From: Cruorifilaria tuberocauda
Lineage: Eukaryota > Nematoda > Chromadorea > Rhabditida > Onchocercidae
Direction of reading: 5' to 3'
Length of the DNA: 64,000 nt
NCBI GenBank assembly: GCA_013365365.1
Contig: JABVXU010000175.1
Coordinates: 41,488 to 105,487, forward strand
Shown in pieces: positions 1-14,856 of the stretch. A model generated the notes under the pieces. The model saw only the letters and a program-made list of their open reading frames with translations, made no database searches and was not told the DNA's origin. Made by a program: the position numbers and the translations under genes. The number at the start of each line of letters is the position of its first letter. Within the stretch, counting starts at the first letter, position 1.

Positions 1-61
1 ATAAAGTACTCTTGTTTTCTTTAATTGTTTAATTAATTAAATAATTAAATTAGCATTAAAA

Positions 62-3000
62 TTAGCACTTAATAGAGGTATCATGCTTAAATACAAACCA
101 TAAATTAGTTTTAAAAGCAGAATCATCTTTAAGCATTGTTGTTAATCGTGTGGTGCTATTCAATAATGAATCCAATTCTTTATGATCACTTATCGATAAT
201 GCTTTTTGACTGCTAAAGAAACCATCCTGAAACTTTCTTTTCAAAAACAAAGAAATTAAAAATTATACCTAATTAGAAACTTGACTAATTTAAAAAAATT
301 TATTTGAGAACTTTAGCAATATTAAATGACAATATGGCGACAAATGATTAATTGATAGGAATGCGATAAAACAGAAACTGTCAAGTGAAGTTGACCTTTG
401 TCGAACAAATTAAACGGAATTAATGCAAGAAATGATAGAATGATAATTTTTCTATGTGATGTCTAAACAATAACGAAACGAGCCCTTACTTATTTCATTC
501 ATTTAACAATTTCAAAAGTCAAATAGAAAATAAAAATTCTTCCACTCACTTTTTTACTTTCCAAAAGTAGTGCTCATTTACGTGTATTACGTGATTATTT
601 TAATAATAATATTAAAAAAGCCTTCTTTCTTACTCAGTTATCAATAAATTACAGATGCTGATTAGAAGAAAATGAACAGAGGAAATTCAATTGATTGAAA
701 AACTGAAACACAAATAATAAGAAAATTTTTTGATGAAATAACTAGTTTCGTAAACATTATTAAGTGAAATATTTGATCTTTAAATGAAGGATGAGTGTTA
801 ACGATTCATTTTTTTCATTTTTAATTAATTGATCGTAATATAAGTGGTATTTTAGGAAATTATTACCAAAAGGTAAGTTTCCGGAATTGGAAACAGGAAG
901 GCTCACATAGCAACTGATCGTTGGAACAATTTATGTATTCTTCATTGTTTCTCTCAGCAAAAAATTATTTTATTCCGTCTATTCTAATATGTTTTGATAT
1001 TTTTTTCCTTTGACTAAACCTAACTAAGCGAAGTTATTGGATTTGATTAAATCTGTTCAAGTTTTTAATTTGTGATATTCGATCGAATTTTTCTTTTTAA
1101 TGACTATGAGTACGCATTATTTATTAAAATTTATTTTTGTACCATTTTTTTGAAATTCATATTGCATTTATTTCAAGCATAGGGTAATGTTATATTTCAT
1201 AAATGACATATTAAACAATATTTTTAAAATTTAACAATAAGCTTACCGCTTGCAATGGTGTGTGGATAAATGTATCATTTGAACCAATAAGAGAATGACA
1301 AGAACTGGTGCTATTGTTATTGTTGTTACTGTTGTTGTTACTGGTAGTGTTGCTGTTTCTGTTGGTATTATTTGGGATATTGGCAGTACCAATGATAAGA
1401 TCAGCGCTGGTAGATGTTATCGATCGTGAGTGCACTGATAGTTTGGCATTACGTCGTCTTCCCGATCCTGCCAGGTGACTAACACCACCTACTGAACTTG
1501 TTATCAATCGTACATTAGCTGCTCCCGTTTCTGAACTTGAACTTACATTTATAACATCGTGATTCTCCAGCTAAAATTTTGATATTAATATTTGAAAATT
1601 TTTCTCCAAATTTAACTTAAAAAAATTTATCCTTACAATCATTGGAAGTTTATCGTAGCAAATAACTGGCGGATGATTATTATTACAATTTTCATTATCA
1701 TTATTATTATTAAATATAATGTTGTTTATTTGTTTTAGCTAAATAATTTATGAATAAATAAGAATCGTTATCATTATAATGATTTTTGGATAGTAGAATG
1801 ACTTCGAAAAAGATTATTTCCTATGTATGATCGACTTTCATCAATCAAACATTTTAAGTATAAATGCTTATCATGCGCTATTTTTTTCTACGTTCATTAA
1901 TCTTCAATATTGCTATAAAATGTTTCTGCGCAGGAAAATATTAAAATATAACATTTCAATTAATATTTAATATAATGATCATTCTAACTTAAGTTAAAAA
2001 AAAATTTTATTTGCCTCATGTTTTAACCACAAAATTGAATGAAATAATTAACGCAATTAATTTGGAAAATTTCGCGATAATTTGCCTAATATGTTAATTA
2101 TAATCAACAAATATATTTCAAATTTTTATAAATACCTATTTGTAAATGATGAAATGATTTGAATTTCTTGGCAAAAAAATATCTATTTGTCAGGATTTTT
2201 TTATTTCATTTAGATTTTATTAATCGTACAGCTATTATATTTCGAGTTCTAAATGAATTATAAATATTCTCATAATTAATTAAAATAGCTTTTCCTAAAA
2301 AAAAAATTTTGAAATTCTGAAAACGAACGTGTCGTCGTTTAGCTGCCGTTGCATAAGTAAGTGTTTTTTCCAAAGGATCATTCTCGATTCCCGTCATTTC
2401 ATTCTTTCGCTGATGCATTTCTTTGTGACATTTCAACGAATTCTTCCATTTGAACGTCATCCGACAAACATTACATTCGAATGGCTTATCATCCGAATGA
2501 ATTCGCTTGTGATTCCAAAGTGTTGAGCGACGATTGAATCGAGCTTTACACATCTGTATCCATCCATTGTTATCATTATCATCATAACAGATAAGATGTT
2601 TATTTATCTCTTTTTCTCGTATTAATTCGAATAGAGAGGTATAATTCTTTTGCATTTTGAATTTTTTTATTAAATTTAAATTGAATTTTAATAGTAAATT
2701 TAAGCTCAAAATTTTTCATAACTCTCTGCCTCTTTCTTAAATGTCAAAAAAATAAGTGGAAAATTGGAAAAGAATTTTAGCATATATTTCATTAATGGTT
2801 TAATAGATTTTTATAAAATTAAAAACTTTTAATCTTATTTATAACAAGTTTTAAATGACATTAGCTTACTATTTGTCATTCTGCTTTATTTTGTCTTTCC
2901 TTTTGCTATCATCTCATTCTTAGAAATGGCATCTAAGTGTAACATGAAAAGAAGAATGAACTTTTGGCAACAATCTTGTGTTACACAGAATTTATTATGA

Positions 3001-5329
3001 TTTATTTGTTACACAAATGTAACACGTGCTATAATAAGCTTAGGAAGTTGTTGAATGAAAATTTGATTTAATTAGAGTCAGCATGTTTGTGATATAATTT
3101 ACTATCATTGTTGTAGTAAAACTTCCAGCTTATTGTATATTCTACCAGTCAAAATATGTCATAATCATGATAAAATGCTATGTATGATTAAGATAAGATA
3201 TGATTGACTAAACAATGCCACTTTATGCATCGTATTAAAATAATAATTATCATAAAATATAATTCATAAAATGATTTAAAAATTTTGAAATAGAAAAGAA
3301 ATATTAATTAACTATTTGGCCATTTGTATGAAAAATAAAAATTACATTGCATTCAAATGGTTTCTCGCCGGTATGTGAATTTTGATGTTCTTCCAGTTCC
3401 ATTTTGGAGCCAAATCTTGAAGAGCACATATTGCAATTGTACGGTCGTTTACGATCAGCTGTTAATGGCCTTCCTGAAAACGATAAATAAAAAAAAAAGT
3501 AGACTGAGTCAATTTAATTAATATTTATTGGCTAAGAATAAAAATAAATTTTGAAATATATCATCTTGACAAATGTATTATTTGCTATCATATTATAATT
3601 GAGTTAAAATACTGACATTACTGCTCAATTCGCATTTTAGTCTTTCATAAAGAACTACTCTAATTTTTATTTCTTTCTTTTTAATATTGGTGCAAAGACT
3701 TAAGGTAGAATCGCATGAGGAAGATCTACCAAAATAATAAGACTTTAAATTATACTGAGAAAAAATTTAATCAAATCAAACTGGAATTAAATTTAAGAAA
3801 GATAAATGAGATCATGGAAAGTACGAAAATGAAAAAGAAAAGATGTTTTTACGTATGTGCATCGTACTTGCATAGATGATATATAAAACGCACGTCTGAT
3901 GTCTGTTCATGTGTGTTGTGTACGTGTGATGTTTGATCACATATGTAAAAGATTTATGAATAATGAAATGTAAGCTGCATAGAAAAATTACCGTTTTGAT
4001 GGATACTGGAGGATGATGAGTGAGGAGGTTGGGCATTTGCAGTAGCAGTAGCAGTAGTTATTTCGTGACCGTACAACCGATGATAATCTGTTGTTACTGC
4101 TAGAAAAATCAATTTTGATGAAAAACAGGAAGACAAGAGTTATTTATTATTTAGATATAAATTTGTTCAAAAAAGTTTACATTTTAGTTACTATAATGAT
4201 GTAATAGTCACTACAATAGCATTAATGATTTATTTAGTAATTAACAAATGTATGTGCGTATTTATCAGTTTCGCGTATTTACCTTGTATTTATCAGTTTC
4301 TTTTTATCATGAAAATTTACTAAGAAAAGAAAATTTTTTTATTAATCGATTTTAGCCTGTTTTATTGCAAATATTCGATACGTTGGCTAACCGAAAAATT
4401 GCATTTATTGTACAAAATTTTAACATTAAAACGTTATAGTAATAAGGATAAGACCAGAAAATTTTTAACGCAAATAAATTGAAGAAAAATGAAAGACAAG
4501 ACGTAGCTAGAATCTTTCTTTCCTGGATTATTTTCATTCATATCAAGTTCCAAATATCAAATTATCAAATTTTAAATAGCAAACTATCAAATTTTAAATA
4601 TCAAATTAAACTTCGAATATCAAATTATCAGAATTATTAACTCATCTTAATTTTCTTATTATTTACAAACGTATTTTCTAATTTTAAATTTCGAAATTAA
4701 ACAAATTTCATTTAATCCGTTACTTTTAGCATTTTTGGAATCATAAATCTATAATTTATTTTCATAAATTGCTAAATTGGATAGATCAGCTTACTCATCA
4801 ATAATATTCATCCCAAATGATATTTTAAATCAATTATAATTATCGAAACTATTTCTCAACTTTATTCTTTCATCAAACCAAATTTGCAACACTTACGAGT
4901 ACCATTACGAGATTGTGACCGCTGCATATTAGTAATATTGTTATTTTCATTGTTGTTGTTGTTACTGTTGTTATTTTCATTATTGTTATTATGACTATCA
5001 TCGATATTATTATTATTGTTGTTGTTGTTATTGTTATTGTTGCTGTTTGTTGCATCTACCGTATGCGTTGTTGCACGCTGATTGGATGATACTGATGACG
5101 ATGACGATGATAGGGAACATGATTCGGAAGCACCGGATGAAGTTGATTGTTGCTGATTTGTTGCAGTTACTGCTACAATTACTGCCTGAGATGGAAGAAT
5201 TTGTTGTTGTTGTTGTTGTTGTTGTTGTTGCTGTTGTTGTTGCTGTTGTTGTTGTGATAATGTTGTTTCACTTTTCACCAAATACGGATTATGTAAATAT
5301 CGTGCTGGAAGTGATTGATGCACTTCCAT
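62..5329 (-). CDS. C2H2 zinc-finger transcription factor, 7 exons, 494 aa
   Basis: Likely nuclear DNA-binding regulator. Exons on minus: 5329-4897, 4099-3992, 3473-3346, 2553-2329, 1738-1637, 1570-1247, 226-62; all phases agree and the sum is 1485 nt ending in TAA. Residues 26-43 are a polyglutamine run, and about 95-130 is rich in Ser then Asn. Three tandem C2H2 fingers lie at about 194-214 (CNMC...HQNSH), 222-242 (CNMC...HKRIH) and 250-270 (CNVC...HKEMH), with TGEKPF/SDDKPF linkers. Finger 2 is made by splicing: its first Cys ends exon 3 and its second Cys opens exon 4. A second Asn/Ser-rich tract lies at about residues 368-392. The ATG at 5329 follows TTTGAAAG, which could be an acceptor, so an upstream exon is possible. 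The weakest junction is the exon 4 donor (CAC/GTTCGT). I do not recognise the orthologue, so no symbol is given. Confidence 0.85.
5201..5260 (-). repeat. CAG/CAA trinucleotide run encoding polyglutamine
   Basis: On plus this reads as repeated TTG with two CTG interruptions. On minus it encodes about 18 consecutive Gln in exon 1 of the zinc-finger gene. A second run of GTT/ATT triplets at about 4940-5045 encodes the polyasparagine tract. Confidence 0.9.
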
Positions 5330-8261
5330 CTTTCAAATATTTTATGTCAAATTTTCTCTGTCCGTTCTTTTTTCTTCTCTTTGTTTCTAAATTATTATCT
5401 TCCGTTTTCGAAATTGAGGGATGATAATTATAGCATTTATCATGAAGTACCGGATGTACCGAAAATGTTCCTCTTAAAATCAGCAAATTCGTTAGCTCCA
5501 ATGAAATTGTTGGAAAATTTTGATTAACATCATCGATCAAGAGTTACTCTGAAAAAAATTTTTTTTTAATATCTAAGTATATATTACTTTTTGAAACCAA
5601 TGTTATATAAAATGATGCTCGCTTATCAACATGTTCTTTACTTTAAACTTCGGATAATCATTGAACTCATTAATTTAATAATAGAACAAATGAAGAGTAG
5701 TGTAATTGAGTCCTACTAAATGTAAACAGCTTCAGATTACTAATTTTATCATTAAAACTGCACACTTAAAAATATGCTTACAAATTTAGAAAAATGATTA
5801 CTTTTAAAATTAATACTTATTTTACATAATTTGCTTTTAATCCTTTTATGGTAATATTTGATGACAGTAGAAGAAAATGAAGAAACTTCAACAAAGTAAA
5901 TTAATTAATACAGATATGGCAAAAATAATGTAATAATCAAATATTAAAGAAAACTACGTTATGACTTTTCACAAACTATTTACTTTTTACGCTTTAATTC
6001 AATAATAATGAATTACTAAAAATAATGGTTAATAAATACGCATAAAATATCGTTTAAATCTTTTTGGTTGGCAAACTTTGCTATCCAAATCGTAATTAAA
6101 CAAATTATGTAAATTATCTTGCAATAATAAGAATCATTCACCCTTCAACTTCTTATTTTATTGTGTTTTTAATCTTATCTCTTTTCACGCTTGAAATATT
6201 GTCGACTTTTTAATAACAGTATGTAAATAATGAGCATAACAGCTATAATATTAATAATATTTTGTAAAGTAATATGATAATAATGCCATGATAAATACTT
6301 CGCATCAAATAAGGATACGAATAACAAAATTACAATAAATACGGTTATATAAAAAATTTGTGATAATGCTTTATATGATGTCATAATAATATTAAATGTA
6401 TTTATGATAACTTTAATTGGTAATAAAATAATCGCAACATATTTAATTAAATGTGATGCATTAACTCCTCGTTCAGTTTAAAAAAATAATTTAATCCTTG
6501 TGTCATCGCTTTTTCAATCGGATGTTAAGCTTATCATTTGATATATTATATCATCTTTTTGCAAATACATAAAAATCTTTGATATGATAATTAAACAATA
6601 CCGATTAATATCAGAGAATAGATACAAATTAGTTGAAAAGACTAACCGGAACAGCAGGAAAAAAGAAAGAGGTGAAATGAAAGGAAGGAAGAGAGAGAAG
6701 AGAGAAAGAGAAAAAAGTTACTTCAAGGTATCAAACAGGAAATGAAATAATCTCGAACTGAAACGGTAATCAATGGCTTACAATAATTGATCGTCGCATT
6801 AAGAAGAAAAGAAAAATCTGTTCAACAAACCGTTAAATGCTTCTTTTTTCTACTTCATTTCAGAAATTTTACCCTCTCCTGCTTCCCTGAACTCGAAACA
6901 ACTAGAATTTAAAGCGGGGGTGCAGGGGAAAAGGTTAAGATGGTAAAAAAAGAGTAAAGAAGAAAAAGGAAAGAGAGAAGGAGAGAAGGTGTAGTGATAA
7001 TGATCAGTACAAGTAGAATGGAAAATATATCTGATGATTTTGGGTGTGGTTTACATTCCTCAATTTTTCATTTCTAAAACTTCAAATGCGCCAATTGTTG
7101 ACTGCGCACAATAAATTATCACCCATGCTTTCCGCCTCGCTTCAATTTTTTTGCCTTCCTTGTAAATTGAAATAGGATGATTGGGGTTGGGTTTTTTCTC
7201 TCTTCATTCCTTTTTTCTGATATGGAACAGATAATTTTGGGTCGAGATAATAAATTTTACTCTGTCTATGAATAAAAGGACAATGTAAATTTCAGAAATT
7301 TATTTTTTGAAGGAAAAAGAATGAAAGAAGTTAGAAAAAACATAGCATTAAAATGATTTCATTTATCGTTGTTAATGTCGCAGAATTGAAACATTCATTG
7401 TTTTCCGTAAAAATTTTGAGATAAAATGAGGAAAAAGATAAATTGCACATGAATTTGTTATATTGAGAGAGTGTCCACTTGAAATGCGTTAAAGAATGAA
7501 AAGTGATTAGGTTACAGTAAGCAGTTTTCAATTACAAAGTCGAATTTCTTCCTAACAATTATGAGAACTATTGAAATTGATCCTATAATTATTATTTATT
7601 TCAAAAAAAATATTACCAGCTTACCGTCGGTAACATTAATTTTATATATATTACCAGTTAGCATTTTTTTCGTTCTTTGAAAAATTCAATTCTTTTAAAT
7701 CATATTATAACACATTAGCAAATTAAAATAGCAGCAATAAAGTATAAAAAAGTAGTGAAATTATTTTTGACTGAAAATGTCAAGTTATATTATTAGTTTA
7801 ATGAATATATTAATTGAAATAAGTCAAAGCAAAAGGGACGAGGAATCGCAGTGAAGGAATGAAAAAGGAAGAAAATTCGTTAATTTCAAAAATAGATAAG
7901 TATGTTGCTACCGGTAGTTGTGTTGAATGATATGACCGGAAAATCTTTTTAATGTTGTAATAAATTAAAGAAAAGACAATTTTCATTCTGGAAACAGTAA
8001 GCAAAACATTAATAACATTAGGAAAATTTAGTTTTTTCGAAATTATATTAAACGAAATTCGTATTTACTAGCCAATTTTATGATTAGAATTGATTACTTA
8101 AATAAAAATTTTTTTTCAATTTCACTAAATGATGTTGAAGAAAGGCGTAAATAGTAAATATTAGGGGATAAGAAAGGATCTTCAAGAATTTACTTATGTT
8201 TAATTGTCGTTAGTTTTTCATTTGTTAGCATAAGAATAACTCGAAACGAATGGTATCGGAA

Positions 8262-8284
8262 TCTCTCTCTCTCTCTCTCTCTCT
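8262..8284. repeat. (TC)n microsatellite
   Basis: Uninterrupted TC dinucleotide run of about 11 units. Confidence 0.9.
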
Positions 8285-10342
8285 TCTTTTCCTTTTACCA
8301 ACAAATATAACTTTAGATTTTGTAATTGGGAGTAAAATTGAGATCATTGACCACTGAATCATTGTGATTTCTTATTCCTTTTATTGTTTTTTTTGGAAGA
8401 AGGAAAGGTCGAATAAGATAAGAGACAAGAATAAAGATGAGCAAAGAGTTTGAACAAGATTATGTACCTGTAATTTACAACATAAAGGACAATTCACTTC
8501 TTATTCATGCGGAGGAGAGAAAGAAGAGGAAAGCAAGAGAGAAAAGAGAAAAGAAGAGAACACTTTTTAATACGTCCAAAATAATAAGTTGTGAAATATT
8601 ATCGAAAAAGCAAGTATGACATATATATTTAGCAAATTGTTAAAGAGTGGTAATAATTTACTCAAAATTTTTAAGAGAATTAATTACTTTTTTCATATTT
8701 TTCTACCGTATTTAATAATTGGATCTATTACCGTAATTAAAAGATACAAATAAATATATGGTAGGTAAATAAAAGAATTATTTAAACGATCAGAAATTTA
8801 AATTTATAACATTGATTGATTCAAAGTTTTGAGTAAGCCAAATAAAGCTTTATAAATAAAACAAAAGAAAAGTGTGATCATAAAAAGCGATGAGAGGAAA
8901 ATGACTGATCAATAGCCATTTTTGAGATTATCTATTAATAAATGACTGCAATAAGATCATCTATTCATTTGGCATTATTTCATTCCTTATTGAAATATTT
9001 CACATTCTAAAGAACAGTCTAAAAAATGAAAGCAAAAGAAAAACAAAAAGATGCTAATTTAATACAAATCACTGATAATTGATAAAAAATGATAATTGTT
9101 TAAACTTTATTGTAAAACAATTTAAAAAAAAATTTTCCTATTTAACAGCTGCATGTAACAGAAAATTTAGAAAAATTCGTTTGTTTTTTCCGAATAATTT
9201 AATCAAAGGTTAATTACATTTGTAAGATAAGGAAGACAAACGAAGACAACAACATTAACTATCTTATTTTTCTATAAAATTTCAAATTATTTATAAAATC
9301 TGAAATTAAAAGCTTATATTATTGTAGAAAAATGATAATATTTAAGCTAACAAAAAGACACTTCGCGTTTTTCGACAATTTCATTTCATCTCTTATCTCC
9401 CAATCGCTTATTATAATCACAAACTTTATTCTATTGTCTAATGATTGTTTCGAACAAATTGCTATTACCGTCATGACCATTATGAAACATCTCTTTCAAA
9501 TGGATATTTTCAAAAAAATTTTATTAACAGTTTTCGTGGAAAAAGCAAAAGAAGCAAAAGCGCTGAAGAATGATTTTATTTAAAAAGCTTTTCATTTAAA
9601 TTTTTAATGAGAAAACTTAAAGTTATTAGTAGTTGGAATTTGAACGTTATAAGTATTGAATAATTTTGAGAAGAATCGAAAACGATATAAAGTATGAAAA
9701 CCAACATGCATTTACGAATCAACCAAGAAATGTTAGGGTCTTCGCCGATCACTGCCCGATTAAAACATTTCATGAAATGTTGATGAAAATGATTTGAAAG
9801 ACAACAACAGTAATCTCCCTTGCTAAATCGATTTCATTACCATAAATGATTTATCAGTTTGTTAAAGGCTTTGTAAATCATTCCAATTATTTGATCTTAA
9901 TATCTAAATAATGTTATGGATTTTTCATGCATAAAATTTCTAAACTTGGCTTTATTTTAATAAGCATTATTTAATAAACATTTATTTTAATAAACAAAAA
10001 ATAAACATTTTTTGCTGAAAATGAATGATAGCAATTAAATCAATTATCAATCAATCAATTAATTTGTCACAAATAAAATTATTACCATTTTTTCTATATC
10101 GCACTTCATAATCTATTTTCATGCCTTCACAAATAATGCAATAATTCAATATGATCAGAGGGAAAAAATGCCTTTTGTTTGTTAATTCAAATATCGGAAT
10201 ATAAAAAGCGGAAAATCTGTTTCATTTCTCTTTTCCTTCCAACTTTTTTAATAAGAGTAAAATGATCTGAATGTGATTGATCGAAAAGACAGAAAGAAAG
10301 CGGTAACGATTGGAGATGAAATCCGTAACGATGAAAATGATG

Positions 10343-10364
10343 AAGGAAGAAGAAGAAGAAGAAG
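10343..10364. repeat. (GAA)n run
   Basis: GGAAGAAGAAGAAGAAGAAG run. Just downstream (10409-10460) is a degenerate AGCTC/TTCAACTCC repetition. Together they create a low-complexity Leu/Phe-rich minus ORF that I do not regard as a gene. Confidence 0.7.
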
Positions 10365-13300
10365 CCGATATGGAACGGGCACAATTGCTTGAAGTAGCAA
10401 ACTAGTAGATATAGCTTTAGCTCGAGCTTCAACTCCAACTTCAGATCGAGCTCTAGCAACAGCATCCCCAGCTGCATATCAAAAAGTTAAAAGCGTCGGG
10501 CAGACTGGAGAAAGGCGTAGTATACTACTACAATATCATTTCAACCTGACTGCTTCATCTTTTTCCGCCTATTCATCCTATCATCTATCTAATCTAACTA
10601 ACTAACATTTTTATGCTATATGTATCTCTAACTTTTAGCTCTAACTGAAATAAGAAGCGAGCGATTCAATGGGATTAGAAAGAAAGAAATATTTCAAGAA
10701 AATTTTCTTCTGTCAATAAAAATTGTTAAATTGGTTGATGAAAAGAAAATTTCACTTTTACGCATTTAGATTGGATGAGAAATAATTTTCAATTACAAAA
10801 GTATTTTATGATCAAATAAGGAATATCTTTGATAATGTAATATCTTTGATTATTTGATAATTGTATAAGTAAACACATACGAGTAAACAAATAAATAGAT
10901 AAAAGAATGAATGAGTAAACGAATAGGCACAAAATGTGTAATCTTCTGAATTTTGATGCATTCTCACTAATTCTTTGCGTGAAAAATATTAATCACTGAA
11001 AAAACAGAAAATTTAAAACATAATATCATACAATTTCAAATATATTTGGCATACAGTGAGGTGATATTCTTTTAATGTATCATATAGATATATGATAGAA
11101 AATTTAGTGGCTGTTGAAAAAGCTCTAAAACATCTCAAACACGGAATGAAAAACGAAATTGCAATTATGATACTTATCAACTTTTGAATCTCATTAATTT
11201 TTAGTCCACATCGGAAATTAAAGTTTGATATTGGAAGTTAGCAATGCAAAACGAAATTTTAGATATTTCCAGAGAAACAGAAGAATTAAAAAAATTTTTT
11301 TGGAGAAATTTATCGTATTGCATAACAGATAAATTTTTTACAAAATTACCTTAACTTGTCTATATAAACAGTTTTTCAGTAAATCAATACATATATTATA
11401 AGAATATGGTATTCCAAACAATTAAGGAAATGAATCAAACTAAATTAGGTGATAGATTAATAAAATTAGATGAAAATTAAACTGCATCAATTAAAAAACA
11501 ACAATTTATGTTTTATGAATGAGACATGATAATTTGAAAACTGGAAAATACTTGTGTGATTATTTTATCTTTCATTATTAGATCACTGATAACAATGACA
11601 CATTGACCAAAAAAAAAGATAGGGGCAATGAATAATCCCTATTTTGCTTATTTTAATACGGAAATTATCATTATCACTGTTTTCTAATGCTTTCAATTTT
11701 TTTCTGCAGATAAGTTTTTTGATCAAGTTTACTTAAAATACGAATAATTGTTAGAAGTTTGCCGATATTAGTGCACATTACATCCCTAGTCACACGCCAC
11801 TACGTAGAATTTTATTTTGTACCGAGCAATGAAGCTGCAAAGTGGAAGTATTATAATGTCAAAAAAGTAAAAGAGTAGGAAGAAAGAAGGCTGACATCAA
11901 TTCCAATAGATAACTTAATTTTTATCTCTGACTGTATTTTATTTTTTGACTTTCCTTCGCCTACCGTTATTTGAATTGGTCACAAAAACAAATTCCTTTT
12001 TCTTTTGAACAAATAATCAAATCATTTGAAAGAAATATTTTGATCACTATGGTATTTATGCTTAATTGACCCGTAACAGTAAAAATGACACTTTAATGAA
12101 TTTTATTTATTGAAATGTATTTATTTACTGAAATTTAATTAATAAAGAATAAAATTTAAAAAAGACAATTGATTCCTTTTTATCACTTTTCCCAATCGAT
12201 ATGAATTAAATAAAAATATAATTAATTGATTATTGGAAAAAAAATTAGATTAATTTAGTTTTGTGAGTAATTTCAGTCCTTTGCTATTTTCTTCCTTCTT
12301 ATTTCAGTAAATGGTATTTTTGAACTGATAAATGAGTGGATGGAAAATTAATAATTTATATCATCTCACGAACAGATAGAAAGTTTCAATTCTTTATCCA
12401 AGTACTTCGAGATCTTTGAACTACGCTGATACTTTTAGATAGTTTGAAATACTAGCAAAAAGTACTAAAAAAGAAATTTATAGAAGTTAATAATGATTTT
12501 AAAATTAATCAAAAACATATTCAAAGTTCATTTTTCCAAAAATATACTTTAATTTTGTCAAACACTTTTCTCTATTAACATTTAAGTTTGCGATGAAAGA
12601 CAAAAAATACTTTAAAATGTTGTGAATTCTTAAGTTTATAATTGAGTTATTCTTAAGAAATGATTAAAATAACATTTAGCCAGAAGATCGGAAATTGCGG
12701 GAGAAAATAATAAGCGGGGAGAGTGAAATGATAGTGGAAGAGAGAGTGATATTTGCCCATCCACCATATTGCTACTACTAAACATTTTTATCATCAACAA
12801 CAACAACCGCAGAGAGAGGAAACAGCCTGATTTGAACATCTCTCGCATTGTCGTACCGGTTGATCAGGGCGAGAAATATTCCAAGTGTAGCAAGCAGCTG
12901 TTCCTGAGAGATCGATCGATCCAACAGATATAAGAGTTAAAGAGATAGATGGGAATAGACACAGGTCTAATCCCGTTGTTGGAGCAATTAAGCACACAAT
13001 AGAAGTTGTTGAAATTTGAAGTCGAGCAGTTTATTGACACATCTATTTTTATCAACAAACTTGATAATGATTATGATTATAGTTATCTTTTGATTTTTTG
13101 AAACCTAGTGATATTAAATTATTAATGGTAATTAGAATTGATTTTAAAAATATAAATTAATTAATGCATCACTGAGGAATAATTGGGAATAAATTTAGCA
13201 TTTTAACAGTTTTTGTTACTTTTGTAAAAATTTATAAAACAAATTTTTATACAACTTATTGAAAAATGAGAATTCTCTGATTTCTACACATGTATATAAG

Positions 13301-14790
13301 CCATATATATATATGTATGTATGAAATTAAACATGTTTCATGTATGCATTTTTACCTATTTGCTTGCGTAATTTGTATACAAAGAAAATTCTCGTTTCAT
13401 TTTGCTTTAATTTTTATAATAAAAAAGTAAGAGAAAAGAAATTATCAAAGTGATTTAAAAAATTTTATTTTCAAAATATGTACAAATTTTTATTCAATTT
13501 GACATATAGCAAGTAGAAATAATTTATTTATGACATTTTACGATGAAAGAAGAGGAAAACAAAAGGATACTCAGATTAGAAGTAATCAGTGATAAGGTAA
13601 GGTAATATACCAAATGATCGATGGTTCATAGTTTTCTTTGGCAAAGATTGACGGATGAAAAATGCCACGAAAAGGGGAAATGAAATTTCTTTTAAAAAAG
13701 AAAAATAAGAAGTTAATTAAGAATATCGTTATGACATTTTTTTTTGTTTTCCCAATTTCGGAAAAAATTTTTTTCTGAACTTGAAAATTTCTGTTAATTT
13801 TTGTCTAGCTTGAAAAAAGAAAGGATGATCAACGGTTTTTTGCCTTTTTTCGCCTCCTCAAGCTTTTGAAATCAACGATTAGTCTAAGATTTAGTGAATT
13901 TTCAGGTAGAAAAACAGAAAAAATTAAAGTGGAAAAAAATTTCTTAAAAAATAAGAAAAAAGGTAAATAAAAGCGATAGTGTGCAATTAAAAATTTATAT
14001 CTTGGTCTAATCACAATTACAATTAGAAATAAAGAAAAAGAAAAGAATTAAAAAAGAATGATTAGATAAGAATACTGAATCTGATCATAAAAATTTAATC
14101 CATCGATCTTATTTACTTAGGATGAAATTAAAGAATTGAAAAAAGGTTTGCCAAATTTCTTTACTAAATGATCGAACATATATTTAACTGTCAGACAGAC
14201 TTAGCTAAACCATTAGCCCTTTATCTGTGTAATAAATCATTTTTGCCTTTTTTTCTTTACAAATGACAGAAATCATTTCGAAGTATTTCACTCTCTTTTC
14301 CTTATTTTTTTCTCTTCGCAATTTTTGAAAACCGTTCGTTTGGTCATCTGTGCTAGTGCACGGAACGGCACTGATAGCCTAATAGAGTGTGAAATTTGTG
14401 ACAATTGTGATGAAATTTGATGTATTCTAAGATATTAGTAAAATTTTTTGAAACTTTTAGAAAGCAAACAGAACTGCCAAAGTAATTTTTTTGTTTTCAA
14501 ATTGAATTGTTTAAATAAAGATGATTAGATTTGTCCCGTGTAATTTTACATAAATGATTTTCTTTTTCTTTCTTGAAGAAGAAACGAAATATGAATCATT
14601 GAAGCAGAAGATTTGAAAATTCTATTTCGTGAAAATACTTTTTAGAAAAATAACATTATGGGATCAAAAAAGGAAATCAATTTTTTGGCCAAGTCAATTG
14701 ATGTTATTTAAAGGATAGGAAATGATTAGTTGGATGAAATACTAAATATTGAGGAAAATTACAATAGCTTTCCATCGGTGGTTGTCATTG

Positions 14791-14856
14791 TAATACGGAA
14801 TGCGTGCGTTCAGCTCTCCGTAACAAAGCATGTGGAAGTGAAACTCTTCCGTATTA
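14791..14856. repeat. 10-bp inverted repeat with 46-nt spacer
   Basis: TAATACGGAA at 14791-14800 is the exact reverse complement of TTCCGTATTA at 14847-14856. Pairing does not extend far beyond the arms, so this is not a good microRNA precursor. Confidence 0.5.

Larger units (their letters stand above)
5330..12600. other. intergenic, no convincing gene
   Basis: AT-rich sequence upstream of the zinc-finger gene with purine-rich patches (about 6655-6720 and 6960-6990). Only weak ORFs are seen: a hydrophobic 69-codon frame on minus (6175-6384) and a basic 60-codon plus frame starting ATG (8437-8619, Lys/Arg/Glu-rich middle). Neither has flanking exons or a recognisable domain. A CT dinucleotide run and a GAA run are listed separately. 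Confidence 0.5.

Noticed and set aside
2329..2526. Plus ORF over the zinc-finger exon
   Set aside because: Antisense of exon 4, whose minus reading gives clear C2H2 fingers.
3804..3825. TGAGATCATGGAAAG, similar to miR-58/80 family mature ends
   Set aside because: No hairpin partner was found; it lies in an intron of the zinc-finger gene and looks like chance.
5047..5424. Plus ORF with a polyvaline run
   Set aside because: It is the antisense shadow of the polyQ/polyN exon of the zinc-finger gene.
10187..10477. Leu- and Phe-rich minus ORF
   Set aside because: Produced by GAA and AGCTC simple repeats, with no splice or family support.
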